A stretch of 64,000 nt of DNA. It comes from Achromobacter seleniivolatilans. Lineage in GTDB: Bacteria > Pseudomonadota > Gammaproteobacteria > Burkholderiales > Burkholderiaceae_B. Below the pieces are notes generated by a model. That model searched no databases and was not told where the DNA came from. It saw nothing but the letters and a program-made list of their open reading frames with translations. Below are positions 21,506-29,831 of the stretch, piece after piece. The stretch's first letter is position 1. The number at the start of each line of letters is the position of its first letter. The stretch is taken from contig NZ_CP132976.1 of assembly GCF_030864005.1 (NCBI RefSeq), positions 1,984,001-2,048,000 on the forward strand, read 5' to 3'. The position numbers and the translations under genes were made by a program.

Positions 21506-21519
21506 TTGACCCGCATCAA
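21506..21519. promoter_or_regulatory. FNR/Anr-like binding site upstream of nrdD
   Basis: TTGAC-CCGC-ATCAA matches the FNR/Anr consensus TTGAT-N4-ATCAA at nine of ten defined positions. It lies about 100 bases upstream of the anaerobic ribonucleotide reductase start, where oxygen-dependent activation is expected. Confidence 0.65.
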
Positions 21520-21555
21520 ACCAAGCTGACATCGCGTCGACGCAGCGCGTCAGCA

Positions 21556-21602
21556 GCACCATATGTAGTGGTAGAGTCTTTACACCCTACTACATATGGT
21601 GC
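21556..21602. promoter_or_regulatory. Pair of NrdR boxes upstream of nrdD
   Basis: Two 16-base boxes, 21556-21571 (GCACCATATGTAGTGG) and 21587-21602 in the opposite orientation, share a perfect 12-bp inverted repeat (ACCATATGTAGT). Each resembles the NrdR consensus ACACTATATATAGTGT. Their centres are 31 bases apart, three helical turns, which is the usual spacing of NrdR box pairs. The second box covers the upstream in-frame ATG at 21596, which argues that translation starts at 21608. Confidence 0.75.
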
Positions 21603-21607
21603 CAACA

Positions 21608-23602
21608 ATGCCTATCCAACACATCCTCAAGCGCGATGGCCGCGTCGTGGCCTTTGATCGCGACAAGATCGCGCACGCCATGGCGGCCGCGGGCAACAGC
21701 ACCGGGGAATTGGATCTGGCGGGCGCGCAAGCGCTGACGGACAGTGTCATCGCCGCGTTGGCAGACCAACCCTGCCCTGGCGTGGAAACCATCCAGAATC
21801 GTGTCGAAGACGCGCTTGTCCGCGCGGGCCACTGGCGCACCGCGCGCGCTTACATCGTCTACCGCGAACAGCATGCCCGCCTGCGTTCCATGCGCCACAC
21901 TCTGGTGGACGTGGAAAGCGCCATGGAGGAATACCTTGAACAGCGCGACTGGCGCGTCAATGCCAACGCCAACCAAGGCTACAGCCTGGGCGGTCTGATC
22001 CTGAACGTGGCGGGCAAGGTCACTGCCAACTATTGGCTGTCCAATGTTTTCACCCCCGAGGCCGGCCGCGCCCACCGCGAAGGCGACATCCATATTCATG
22101 ACCTGGACATGCTTAGCGGCTACTGCGCTGGCTGGTCCTTGCGCCAACTGCTGACCGAAGGGTTCAACGGCATTCCCGGCAAAGTGGAGTCCACCCCGCC
22201 CAAGCACATGTCCGCCGCAATTGGTCAGATCGTGAATTTCCTGGGCACCCTGCAAAACGAATGGGCAGGCGCGCAGGCATTCAGCTCCTTTGACACCTAT
22301 ATGGCGCCCTTCATCCGCCGCGACGCGATGACCTACGCCGAGGTAAAGCAGTCCATTCAGGAACTGATCTTCAACCTGAACGTGCCCAGCCGCTGGGGCA
22401 CACAAACGCCATTCACCAATCTGACCTTCGACTGGACCTGCCCGGCAGATCTGAAAGAACAGATTCCGTATGTGGGCGGCGAAGAAATGCCGTTTGCCTA
22501 CGGTGATTTGCAGGTCGAAATGGACATGATCAACCGCGCCTACATCGAAGTCATGATGGCGGGCGACGCCAAAGGGCGGGTATTCACATTCCCCATTCCC
22601 ACCTACAACATCACGCCCGACTTTGACTGGGACCATCCCAACACCGACCGCTTGTTCGAAATGACGGCGCGTTACGGGCTGCCCTACTTCCAGAACTTCC
22701 TGAATTCGGATCTGGAACCGCACATGGTCCGCTCCATGTGCTGCCGCCTGCAACTGGACCTGCGTGAGCTCCTGAAACGCGGCAACGGATTGTTCGGTTC
22801 TGCCGAGCAGACCGGGTCGGTGGGTGTCGTGACCGTCAACTGCGCGCGGCTGGGCCATACCTGCCGCGGCAACGAGGCGCAACTGATGGAACGTCTGGAC
22901 TACCTGCTGGGCCTGGGCCGCGACGTGCTCGAGACCAAGCGCAAGGTTGTGCAGCGCTACATCGACCAGGGCCTCTATCCCTATACCCGCCGCTATCTGG
23001 GCACCTTGCGCAATCACTTCAGCACGCTGGGCGTGAACGGCATCAACGAGATGATCCGCAACTTCACGAACGACGAAGACGATGTCACGACCGGCGCTGG
23101 CCACGCGCTCGCCGTGCGTTTGCTGGACCGCGTCCGCGAGCGCATGACTGAGTTCCAGGAACAGACTGGCCACCTCTACAACCTGGAAGCCACTCCCGCC
23201 GAAGGCACGACCTACCGCTTTGCCCGCGAAGACAAGAAACGCTACCCCGACATTCTGCAAGCAGGCACCGAAGCGCAACCGTACTACACGAACTCCAGCC
23301 AGTTGCCTGTCGGCCATACCGACGATCCGTTCTACGCGCTGCAATTACAGGAAACGCTGCAAAGCAAATACACGGGCGGCACGGTGCTGCACCTGTACAT
23401 GAACGAGGCGGTGTCGTCCGCCGACGCCTGCAAACAGCTGGTACGCCGCGCGCTGTCCAATTTCCGGCTGCCCTACATCACGGTCACGCCCACGTTCTCG
23501 ATCTGCCCGAATCACGGCTATCTGGCCGGACACCACGAGTTCTGCCCCAAATGCGACGCCGAACTGATGGCCAAGCAATCCGCGTGCTGCGCGCCTGTCT
23601 AG
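21608..23602 (+). CDS. nrdD: Anaerobic (class III) ribonucleotide reductase, large part lacking the glycyl-radical tail
   Basis: 664 residues. An N-terminal ATP-cone (ILKRDGRVVAFDRDKIAHAM, residues about 4-90) binds the allosteric nucleotide, and the ten-stranded barrel of class III reductases follows. Near the end are ITVTPTFSICPNHGYLAGHH-type residues and CPKC, the usual C-terminal zinc-binding segment. The protein then stops: the glycyl-radical motif that normally follows is missing. That motif is encoded by the next small gene. The start at 21608 was chosen because the earlier ATG lies inside a NrdR box. Function: reduces ribonucleotides to deoxyribonucleotides without oxygen. Confidence 0.9.
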   Translation: MPIQHILKRDGRVVAFDRDKIAHAMAAAGNSTGELDLAGAQALTDSVIAALADQPCPGVETIQNRVEDALVRAGHWRTARAYIVYREQHARLRSMRHTLVDVESAMEEYLEQRDWRVNANANQGYSLGGLILNVAGKVTANYWLSNVFTPEAGRAHREGDIHIHDLDMLSGYCAGWSLRQLLTEGFNGIPGKVESTPPKHMSAAIGQIVNFLGTLQNEWAGAQAFSSFDTYMAPFIRRDAMTYAEVKQSIQELIFNLNVPSRWGTQTPFTNLTFDWTCPADLKEQIPYVGGEEMPFAYGDLQVEMDMINRAYIEVMMAGDAKGRVFTFPIPTYNITPDFDWDHPNTDRLFEMTARYGLPYFQNFLNSDLEPHMVRSMCCRLQLDLRELLKRGNGLFGSAEQTGSVGVVTVNCARLGHTCRGNEAQLMERLDYLLGLGRDVLETKRKVVQRYIDQGLYPYTRRYLGTLRNHFSTLGVNGINEMIRNFTNDEDDVTTGAGHALAVRLLDRVRERMTEFQEQTGHLYNLEATPAEGTTYRFAREDKKRYPDILQAGTEAQPYYTNSSQLPVGHTDDPFYALQLQETLQSKYTGGTVLHLYMNEAVSSADACKQLVRRALSNFRLPYITVTPTFSICPNHGYLAGHHEFCPKCDAELMAKQSACCAPV

Positions 23603-23615
23603 CACGCAATACCCC

Positions 23616-23631
23616 GCCGGGCTTGCCCGGC
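23616..23631 (+). other. Intercistronic hairpin between the two nrdD parts
   Basis: GCCGGG-CTTG-CCCGGC forms a perfect 6-bp stem with a tetraloop. It lies in the 49-base gap between the large nrdD stop and the ribosome site (AAGGAG) of the small glycyl-radical gene. It could alter mRNA stability or the ratio of the two products; no T-tract follows, so full termination is unlikely. Confidence 0.5.
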
Positions 23632-23651
23632 ACATACCCCAAGGAGTCACC

Positions 23652-23831
23652 ATGCAAACCTTGATCGCCCCCGCCGCCACCGCCGCCCCTGCCATCCAGC
23701 TGGACGACAGTCAGCGCGTTCGCTGCGAAATCTGGACCCGCGTGATGGGCTATCACCGCCCTGTCTCTTCCTTTAACACCGGCAAACAAGGCGAATTCAA
23801 TGAACGCCGCTTCTTCGTCGAACAACGCTGA
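23652..23831 (+). CDS. Stand-alone glycyl-radical domain of anaerobic ribonucleotide reductase
   Basis: 59 residues from an ATG with a strong AAGGAG ribosome site. The core CEIWTRVMGYHRPVSSFN, then GKQGEFNERRFF, is the glycyl-radical segment normally fused to the C-terminus of NrdD; Gly33 in RVMGY is the expected radical site. It is in a different frame from the large nrdD gene and is separated by 49 non-coding bases, so a single frameshift does not explain the split. Its 3' end overlaps nrdG by 32 bases, giving a coupled nrdD-small gene-nrdG unit. The product presumably docks onto the NrdD barrel, as YfiD does with pyruvate formate-lyase; this is inference. Confidence 0.85.
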   Translation: MQTLIAPAATAAPAIQLDDSQRVRCEIWTRVMGYHRPVSSFNTGKQGEFNERRFFVEQR

Positions 23832-24570
23832 ATCGGCTGCACGCAGGCTGGCCGTAAGGCCAGCCTATGCCGCGCCGCCGCAGCCCGTGGCCCAGCCGCT
23901 GCCGCGGCACTCGCCCGCGATTGGCGGACTGGTGCCTTTTTCGACCGTAGACTGGCCGGGGCAACTGGCCGCTGTGGTCTTTATCTCTGGCTGCCCGTGG
24001 CGCTGCCATTACTGCCACAACACAGAACTGCAAACCCGCGCCGCCCGTTATGACTGGCGCGAGACCCGCGCCTTTCTGGAAACCCGCCAGGGTCTGCTGG
24101 ATGCCGTGGTTTTTTCAGGCGGCGAACCCTTGAGTGAGCCCCGTCTGCCGTCCTTGATTCGTGACGTGCGCCGCATGGGGTATCGCGTGGGACTGCACAC
24201 GGCTGGCATTTATCCGCTAAGGCTGGCCGATGTATTACGCCACCTGGATTGGGTCGGACTGGATATCAAAGCAGATGCGCAAGGCTACGACGACATCACG
24301 GGACGCCGCGATTCCCAACGCCCCGCCCTGGCCTGCCTGACGCAGCTGTTATCCGCCGGGACCGACTTTGAATGCCGAATCACCTGGCACCCCGATTGGC
24401 TGGACGAACCGAGGCTATTGGCATTGGCCAGCGAACTGGCGCGGCGGGGAGTACAGCGATTTGCCGTGCAAGCTGCGCGCAGCGCGCCAGGCACCCCAGC
24501 CGCCCGCGCGTTAAGCGCGCCGGCTCAGGCCCAAATGGCGCAACGCTTCACTGAGTTCGCCTACCGCTAG
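23800..24570 (+). CDS. nrdG: Anaerobic ribonucleotide reductase-activating radical SAM protein
   Basis: 256 residues. The radical SAM cluster motif CPWRCHYC (Cys65, Cys69, Cys72) binds the [4Fe-4S] cluster that cleaves SAM. The downstream VVFSGGEPLSEPRLP is the GGE motif. It creates the glycyl radical, here on the separately encoded small protein. It starts inside the small gene (32-base overlap). It is longer than E. coli NrdG (154) and belongs to the longer activase type, with a 40-residue Pro/Ala-rich N-terminal lead that may be partly untranslated if a later start is used. Confidence 0.92.
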   Translation: MNAASSSNNAESAARRLAVRPAYAAPPQPVAQPLPRHSPAIGGLVPFSTVDWPGQLAAVVFISGCPWRCHYCHNTELQTRAARYDWRETRAFLETRQGLLDAVVFSGGEPLSEPRLPSLIRDVRRMGYRVGLHTAGIYPLRLADVLRHLDWVGLDIKADAQGYDDITGRRDSQRPALACLTQLLSAGTDFECRITWHPDWLDEPRLLALASELARRGVQRFAVQAARSAPGTPAARALSAPAQAQMAQRFTEFAYR

Positions 24571-24687
24571 GCCAGGCGCGCTTTCAATGCCGCGGTGCGG
24601 CAGCCTGACCAGATGGCGTCCGTAACAGCCATCACTTCCCATCACACAGCCCCTGCGTTCACGCTGATTGCATAAAGCGTGACGGAT

Positions 24688-24708
24688 GGGGCGGGTTACG
24701 CCCGCCCC
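24688..24708 (+). terminator. GC-rich hairpin after nrdG
   Basis: GGGGCGGG (24688-24695) and CCCGCCCC (24701-24708) form a perfect 8-bp stem around a 5-base loop, about 120 bases after the nrdG stop. It lacks a T-run; likely a transcription stop or mRNA end stabiliser. Confidence 0.5.
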
Positions 24709-24806
24709 GCTCTGCCCGTCATTGCAGTCTGGCTTGATCCTGCGCAAGGCAACGCCACCCCCCTTGCTCTAGCCTCTGTCCACTTGACCAGAGGAAAGAC
24801 TTCAAC

Positions 24807-25973
24807 ATGACGTGGTTCAAATCACTCAACCTCGCCGGACGCGAATTGCTACCCATCGTTCAGGGCGGCATGGGCGTCGGCGTATCTGCACATCGCCTGG
24901 CTGGCGCGGTTGCCAGTCAGAACGCGATGGGCACCATCGCCAGCGTCGATTTGCGCCATCACCACCCCGATCTGGTCGAAAAGACCGACAAATGCAATGA
25001 CCGCGACATGATCGACAGCGCCAACCGCGAGGCGCTGCACCGCGAGGTCCGAGCCGCGCTTGAAACGGCGCAAAACCGGGGCCTGATCGCTGTCAACGTC
25101 ATGAAAGCCGTGCGCGACCACCCTGCCCTGGTGCGCCAGGCGTGCGAAAGCGGCGCGCAAGCCATCGTGATGGGCGCAGGCTTGCCGCTGGATCTGCCCG
25201 ACATGACGGCAGATTTTCCCAAGGTAGCGCTGGTGCCAATTTTGTCCGAAGCGCGCGGTGTAGCCGTGGTGCTGAAAAAATGGATGAAGAAAGGCCGCAT
25301 GGCCGACGCCGTTGTGATCGAACATCCGGGACACGCAGGCGGCCACCTGGGCGCAGCCAAGCTGGACGATATTCACGACGAGCGCTTCGATTTCAAACGT
25401 GTGCTGGCCGAATGCCACGCCCTGTTCAATGAACTGCAACTCGGCCGTGACGCGCCCCGCCTGATTGTCGCAGGCGGCGTGGGCAGCCATGAACAGGTGC
25501 GCCATTGGCTGACCCATGGCGCCGACGGCGTGCAAGTCGGCACCGCCTTTGCCGTCACCGAAGAAGGCGACGCGCACGAGAATTTCAAGCGTGTTCTGAT
25601 GGATGCAGACCCCGACAACCTCGCGGAATTCACGAGCGTCGCCGGTCTGCCTGCACGCGCCGTCCCAACACCGTGGCTCACGCGCTATCTCCGTCAGGAA
25701 AAAACGCTGCAAGCCAGCACGCGCAATGACCCGCGCCGTTGCAGCCAACGCATGGACTGCCTGACGCAATGCGGCCTGCGTGACGGCATGGCGCGCTTCG
25801 GCCAATTCTGCATCGACTTAAAGCTTGCCGCCGCCATGCGTGGTGAAGTCAGCCGCGGCCTGTTCTTCCGTGGCGCGTCCAAACTGCCCTTTGGCGGCGC
25901 GATGCGTTCGGTGCGCGAGCTGATGGACTATCTGCTGCACGGACAGATGCCGGCCGCTGCGCCTGCCGCCTGA
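24807..25973 (+). CDS. Nitronate monooxygenase (2-nitropropane dioxygenase family)
   Basis: 388 residues, FMN-dependent TIM barrel. Diagnostic segments: VQGGMGVGVSAHRLAGAVA near the start, VIEHPGHAGGHLG (flavin-binding and catalytic-His region), IVAGGVGSHEQVRHWL and DGVQVGTAFAVTEE. The enzyme oxidises propionate 3-nitronate or alkyl nitronates. Long members with a Cys-bearing C-terminal extension, as here (CSQRMDCLTQCGL), are common in beta-proteobacteria. It is a single gene with a GAGGAAAG ribosome site and converges with the sensor kinase gene. Confidence 0.85.
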   Translation: MTWFKSLNLAGRELLPIVQGGMGVGVSAHRLAGAVASQNAMGTIASVDLRHHHPDLVEKTDKCNDRDMIDSANREALHREVRAALETAQNRGLIAVNVMKAVRDHPALVRQACESGAQAIVMGAGLPLDLPDMTADFPKVALVPILSEARGVAVVLKKWMKKGRMADAVVIEHPGHAGGHLGAAKLDDIHDERFDFKRVLAECHALFNELQLGRDAPRLIVAGGVGSHEQVRHWLTHGADGVQVGTAFAVTEEGDAHENFKRVLMDADPDNLAEFTSVAGLPARAVPTPWLTRYLRQEKTLQASTRNDPRRCSQRMDCLTQCGLRDGMARFGQFCIDLKLAAAMRGEVSRGLFFRGASKLPFGGAMRSVRELMDYLLHGQMPAAAPAA

Positions 25974-26012
25974 CACCGCCGCAAGGTGGCAGCGGTCCGC
26001 TAAGTTACTTAT

Positions 26013-27485
26013 TTAACGGGCAGCCGCCAGATCAAACTGGAATACCGCGCCGGGTTCGGCGCGGTCGACCAGCCGGATTTCACTGTGATGCAGCTGCAGA
26101 ATGCGCTGCACAATCACCAGCCCCAAACCGCCGCTATCTCGCGGCCCGCTGTTCAGCGCAGACGCTCTGGTAAACAGCCCCGCGCGCAATTCATCAGGGA
26201 TGCCTGCGCCGGAATCACTAACCTGAACCTGCACCGAATTCTGCGCATATCCCAGCCGCAACTCGATGTGCCCGCCCGGCGGGCTGTGACGGATGGCGTT
26301 GTCCAGCAGGTTTGTCAGCACGCGTTCGATCAAGCCCACGTCGGCGCGCACGGGCGGCAGTTCGCGGGGAATGTCGGTTGTCAATTGCTGGCGCCGCGCT
26401 TCAGCGGCCAGTTCAAACTTCTGGATCACATCCTGCACCAGATCGGGCAAGGAAAAAGTCTCTGGCTCCAACCGCACCAGCCCAGATTCCAAGCGAGCGA
26501 GTTCAAACAATTCCTGCGCCAAACGGCCCACCTTGCGGCTTTGCGCCAGCGCAATGTCCAGATAGCGGCGGCGCTCGGCGGCGTCCAGCGTTTCGTCTTT
26601 CAAGCGTAGCGTTTCCAGGTAGCCATGCAACGAGGTCAGCGGCGTACGCAAATCGTGCGAGATATTGGCCACGAGATCACGCCGCTGCTGATCCTGCCGC
26701 GTCAGTTCGCGCCATTGCTCGGAAATACGCCGCCCCATCTGCACGAAGCTGCGGCGCAGCACGACGATCTCATCGGCGTTCTTGTCCGATGCATCGCCCG
26801 GCCGCTCCAGCGCAGCCAGCCCTTTGCCGTCATCACCTTCAAAATCGCGTACCGCACGCGTCAGATCACGAAGCGGCCGGGTAGTCAGGCCAAACGCCAC
26901 CAACCCTGCCACCAGCCCCAGCAACGCCACCAGCGCGATCGACCACAGGGTTGTGCGCAACACCGAACTGGCCGACACAGACATAGCCAGCGCGTCGTGG
27001 GCCTGCCCTTGCAGCACCACGTAAACGTAGCCTTGTTCTTGCCCCGCGACCTTGACCGGTGCAGCGCTGAAGACTTTTTTCACGCCCGCATTGCGCGGGT
27101 CGTCGCCAACAATGGGCAGCATTCCGCCCGCCAGCAGCCGTTGGACCGGCTCCAGATTCACGCGATCCAGTTTGATCTGGCCGGCAGGCGCCGCGTCGCC
27201 CACAATGCGGCCGTCGCTCGCCAGCAAATAAACCTCCACCGCCGGATTGACCGCCATCAGCATGTCAAACAGCGAGCGCACCGAGGCGGGCTTCCACCCA
27301 TTGGCGTCCATCAATTCATTGGTGCCCGCGATGTGCTGCGCCAGTCCGGTGGACAGCCGCTGCACGACCTCTTGCTCGTAGCGCGTGTTGGCTGCCACCT
27401 GCAACCAAGCGGACGCTCCGCAGCAAGCCAGCAACAGCAAGGCGAAGACGGCGGACAGACGCTGTGCCAATGTCAGGCGCTTCAT
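26013..27485 (-). CDS. Sensor histidine kinase
   Basis: 490 residues. An N-terminal membrane helix (about 7-28), a periplasmic sensor loop (about 30-175), a second helix (about 180-200), HAMP, then HisKA with phospho-acceptor His in LVANISHDLRTPLTSLHGY. The ATPase domain carries N-box LTNLLDNAIRHSPPGG, G1 DSGAGIPDELR and G2 DSGGLGLVIVQ. Its ATG overlaps the stop of the response regulator by four bases, so the two are coupled. The pair is divergent from the cytochrome b/YedY-like/Msr cluster, suggesting that it senses envelope oxidant stress; that link is inferred from position. Confidence 0.92.
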   Translation of the reverse strand: MKRLTLAQRLSAVFALLLLACCGASAWLQVAANTRYEQEVVQRLSTGLAQHIAGTNELMDANGWKPASVRSLFDMLMAVNPAVEVYLLASDGRIVGDAAPAGQIKLDRVNLEPVQRLLAGGMLPIVGDDPRNAGVKKVFSAAPVKVAGQEQGYVYVVLQGQAHDALAMSVSASSVLRTTLWSIALVALLGLVAGLVAFGLTTRPLRDLTRAVRDFEGDDGKGLAALERPGDASDKNADEIVVLRRSFVQMGRRISEQWRELTRQDQQRRDLVANISHDLRTPLTSLHGYLETLRLKDETLDAAERRRYLDIALAQSRKVGRLAQELFELARLESGLVRLEPETFSLPDLVQDVIQKFELAAEARRQQLTTDIPRELPPVRADVGLIERVLTNLLDNAIRHSPPGGHIELRLGYAQNSVQVQVSDSGAGIPDELRAGLFTRASALNSGPRDSGGLGLVIVQRILQLHHSEIRLVDRAEPGAVFQFDLAAAR

Positions 27486-28210
27486 GACGTGCCTCCTGCG
27501 GTTTCAGGCGCCGTCGCAAATTTATAGCCCCGGCCCCACACCGTCAGAATGCGCTGCGGGTTGGACGGATCGGTCTCGATCTTGGTGCGCAGCCGGTTGA
27601 TGTGCGTATTGACGGTGTGCTCGTAACCTTCGTGCTGATAACCCCAAACCTGATTCAGCAGATCCATGCGCGAGAAAACCTTGTCCGGGTGCCGCGCAAA
27701 GAAATGCAGCAGATCAAATTCACGCGGGGTCAGATCCAGCCGCCGGTCATCAACCTGCGCGGTTCGGGCCACGGGATCAATCGATACGCCGTGTAGCGTC
27801 AGGCTGCCGGCGTCGATGCGGGCATTGCGTTCCAACGCCTCGGTACGGCGCAGCAGCGCCCGAACCCGCGCCACCAGTTCCAGCATCGAAAAGGGTTTGG
27901 CCAGGTAGTCGTCTGCGCCCAATTCCAGCCCCAGGATGCGATGCACCTCGCTGGATCGGGCGCTGGTGATGATGATGGGCGTGTAACGCGTCATCGCGCG
28001 CGCCCGCTTGCAGATTTCCAGGCCATCGATACCGGGCAGCATCAGATCCAGAACCAGCGCATCCCAATTGCCCTCTTCCAGCCGCCGCATGCCGTCGTTC
28101 CCGTCGGCAGCGTGTTCCACCGCATAGCCTTCATCGCGCAAGTGCAAGCGCAGCAATTCGGCAATGTGGGCGTCGTCTTCAACAATCAGCACGCGTCGGG
28201 GCGTATCCAT
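27482..28210 (-). CDS. OmpR-family response regulator
   Basis: 242 residues from the ATG at 28210. Receiver domain: RVLIVEDDAHIAELL, phospho-acceptor Asp55 in LVLDLMLPG, and Lys in LAKPFSMLELVARVRALLRR. The C-terminal winged helix is of OmpR type (LTPREFDLLHFFARHPDKVF, then EHTVNTHINRLRTKIE). First gene of the two-gene operon with the kinase. The divergent gap (28211-28354) to the cytochrome b gene is the likely place for its operator. No strong ribosome site is visible at the chosen start. Confidence 0.92.
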   Translation of the reverse strand: MDTPRRVLIVEDDAHIAELLRLHLRDEGYAVEHAADGNDGMRRLEEGNWDALVLDLMLPGIDGLEICKRARAMTRYTPIIITSARSSEVHRILGLELGADDYLAKPFSMLELVARVRALLRRTEALERNARIDAGSLTLHGVSIDPVARTAQVDDRRLDLTPREFDLLHFFARHPDKVFSRMDLLNQVWGYQHEGYEHTVNTHINRLRTKIETDPSNPQRILTVWGRGYKFATAPETAGGTS

Positions 28211-28354
28211 AGGGGGCTCGGGCCAGGTCAATACCGCCATTGTCGCCAATCCGCTCCGGCGAGTTATCACATTTATTTTAAGTTTGCGTGAGGACTTGGA
28301 TATCGGCCCCGGGAAAGAATGGCTCCAACGACAAAAAGCCCCCGGAGACATCCC

Positions 28355-28987
28355 ATGCTGGCCCCTCCCGTAAGTCTCGACCCCACGGCCCCATTGCCGC
28401 CTTCCGGCAAGATCCACCCCGGCTGGCTGCGCATCATGCACTGGGTCAACGCTCTGGCCGTGCTGATCATGGTGACCAGCGGCTGGCGCGTCTACAACGC
28501 GTCGCCGATCTTTGACTTTGCCTTTCCCAACAACCTGACGCTGGGCGGCTGGCTGGGCGGCGCCTTGCAATGGCATTTTGCCGGCATGTGGCTGCTGTTT
28601 GCCAATGGCCTGTTGTATCTGGCGTTAAACATCGCCACCGGCCGCCTCTGGCGCAAATTCCTGCCCGTCAGCCCGCGCGGCGTGGCCTCTGACTTGGGCG
28701 CCGCACTGCGGGGCAAGCTGTCGCACGCTGATCTGCGCCACTACAACCAGGTTCAACGGGTGGCCTACCTGTTTGTCATGGCCGACATCGTCGTGCTGGT
28801 GCTGTCCGGGCTGGTGTTGTGGAAATCCGTGCAATTCGACCTGCTGCGCGAGCTGTTGGGCGGCTATGAATTCGCGCGCCGCATTCATTTCGTCGCCATG
28901 GCGCTGCTGGTGGCCTTTGTAGCCGTCCATCTGGTGATGGTGGCGCTGGTGCCCCGCAGCCTGATTGCAATGATCCGCGGCAAATAA
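28355..28987 (+). CDS. Cytochrome b561-type membrane subunit (YedZ1/MsrQ-like role)
   Basis: 210 residues from the ATG at 28355, chosen because GGAGA lies seven bases upstream. Four membrane helices carry heme-ligand His residues (HPGWLRIMHWVNAL in the first, LQWHFAGMWLLF, then RRIHFVAMALLVAFVAVHL in the last). This is the cytochrome b561/NiFe-hydrogenase b-subunit fold. It would pass quinol electrons to the periplasmic molybdoenzyme encoded 11 bases downstream. First gene of the presumed oxidant-defence operon, divergent from the two-component system. Confidence 0.85.
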   Translation: MLAPPVSLDPTAPLPPSGKIHPGWLRIMHWVNALAVLIMVTSGWRVYNASPIFDFAFPNNLTLGGWLGGALQWHFAGMWLLFANGLLYLALNIATGRLWRKFLPVSPRGVASDLGAALRGKLSHADLRHYNQVQRVAYLFVMADIVVLVLSGLVLWKSVQFDLLRELLGGYEFARRIHFVAMALLVAFVAVHLVMVALVPRSLIAMIRGK

Positions 28988-28998
28988 AGGAGCCCGAC

Positions 28999-29790
28999 GT
29001 GAGCCAGAAAAGATGCCTGTCGCTGCTCGGCCTGGATGGCCCGGCCATCTTGAAAGAAGCCAAAAACCTGCTGGTCCGCCGGGTGGAACAACCCTCGCGC
29101 CGGGCATTCCTGCGCAACAGCCTGACCTTGGGCGGGCTGGCCATGCTGTCGGGCTGCTCCTTGTCCGACGATGAAAACGTCGAAAAAGCGCTTGGCGCCG
29201 TATCGCGGTTCAACGACCGCGTGCAGGGCTGGCTGTTCGACCCCAACAAGCTTGCTCCGACCTACCCGGACGCCATGATCACCCGGCCGTTTCCGTTCAA
29301 CGCCTATTACGGCATTGACGAGGTACGCCATGTCGACGAGGAATCCTTCCGCCTGGAAGTGACCGGCCTGGTTGCCGACAAGCGTCAATGGCGGCTTGAA
29401 GAACTGCGCGCCATGGCGCAGATCGACCAGGTCACGCGCCATATCTGCGTCGAAGGCTGGAGCGCCATCGGCAAGTGGGGCGGCGTGCCCTTCTCCACAT
29501 TCCTGAAGCGCGTAGGTGCGGATCTGACCGCGAAATACGTCGGTTTCAAGTGCTCGGACGACTACTACACCAGCATCGACATGCCCACGGCGCTGCACCC
29601 GCAAACCATTCTGGCGCTGACCTACGACGGCCAACCGCTACCACCCGAATACGGCTTCCCCATGAAGCTGCGCATGCCTACCAAGCTTGGCTACAAAAAT
29701 CCCAAGCACATACGGGCAATTTTCGTCACCAACACCTACCCAGGCGGTTACTGGGAGGACCAGGGCTACAACTGGTTCGGCGGCAGCTAG
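28999..29790 (+). CDS. YedY-like periplasmic molybdopterin oxidoreductase
   Basis: 263 residues, GTG start with an AAAGGAG ribosome site. A twin-arginine export signal (SRRAFLRNSLTLGGLAML, about 33-50) is followed by a lipobox-like SGC. The sulfite-oxidase-fold domain has the molybdenum-ligand Cys150 in RHICVEGWSAIGKWGGVPF. C-terminal segments PMKLRMPTKLGYKNPKHI and GYWEDQGYNWFG are typical. The best functional analogue is YedY1 of the Azospira hypochlorite-scavenging system, or MsrP, which reduce periplasmic methionine sulfoxide. It pairs with the preceding cytochrome b and lies 41 bases before the methionine-rich protein gene. Confidence 0.88.
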   Translation: MSQKRCLSLLGLDGPAILKEAKNLLVRRVEQPSRRAFLRNSLTLGGLAMLSGCSLSDDENVEKALGAVSRFNDRVQGWLFDPNKLAPTYPDAMITRPFPFNAYYGIDEVRHVDEESFRLEVTGLVADKRQWRLEELRAMAQIDQVTRHICVEGWSAIGKWGGVPFSTFLKRVGADLTAKYVGFKCSDDYYTSIDMPTALHPQTILALTYDGQPLPPEYGFPMKLRMPTKLGYKNPKHIRAIFVTNTYPGGYWEDQGYNWFGGS

Positions 29791-29831
29791 GTGAAATCCT
29801 GTCTTACCCCTATCCATCAAAGGAACGCATC

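Noticed and set aside
21590..23344. Long open frame antisense to nrdD
   Set aside because: It mirrors the codon bias of nrdD, has no recognisable domain and would require fully overlapping opposite coding.
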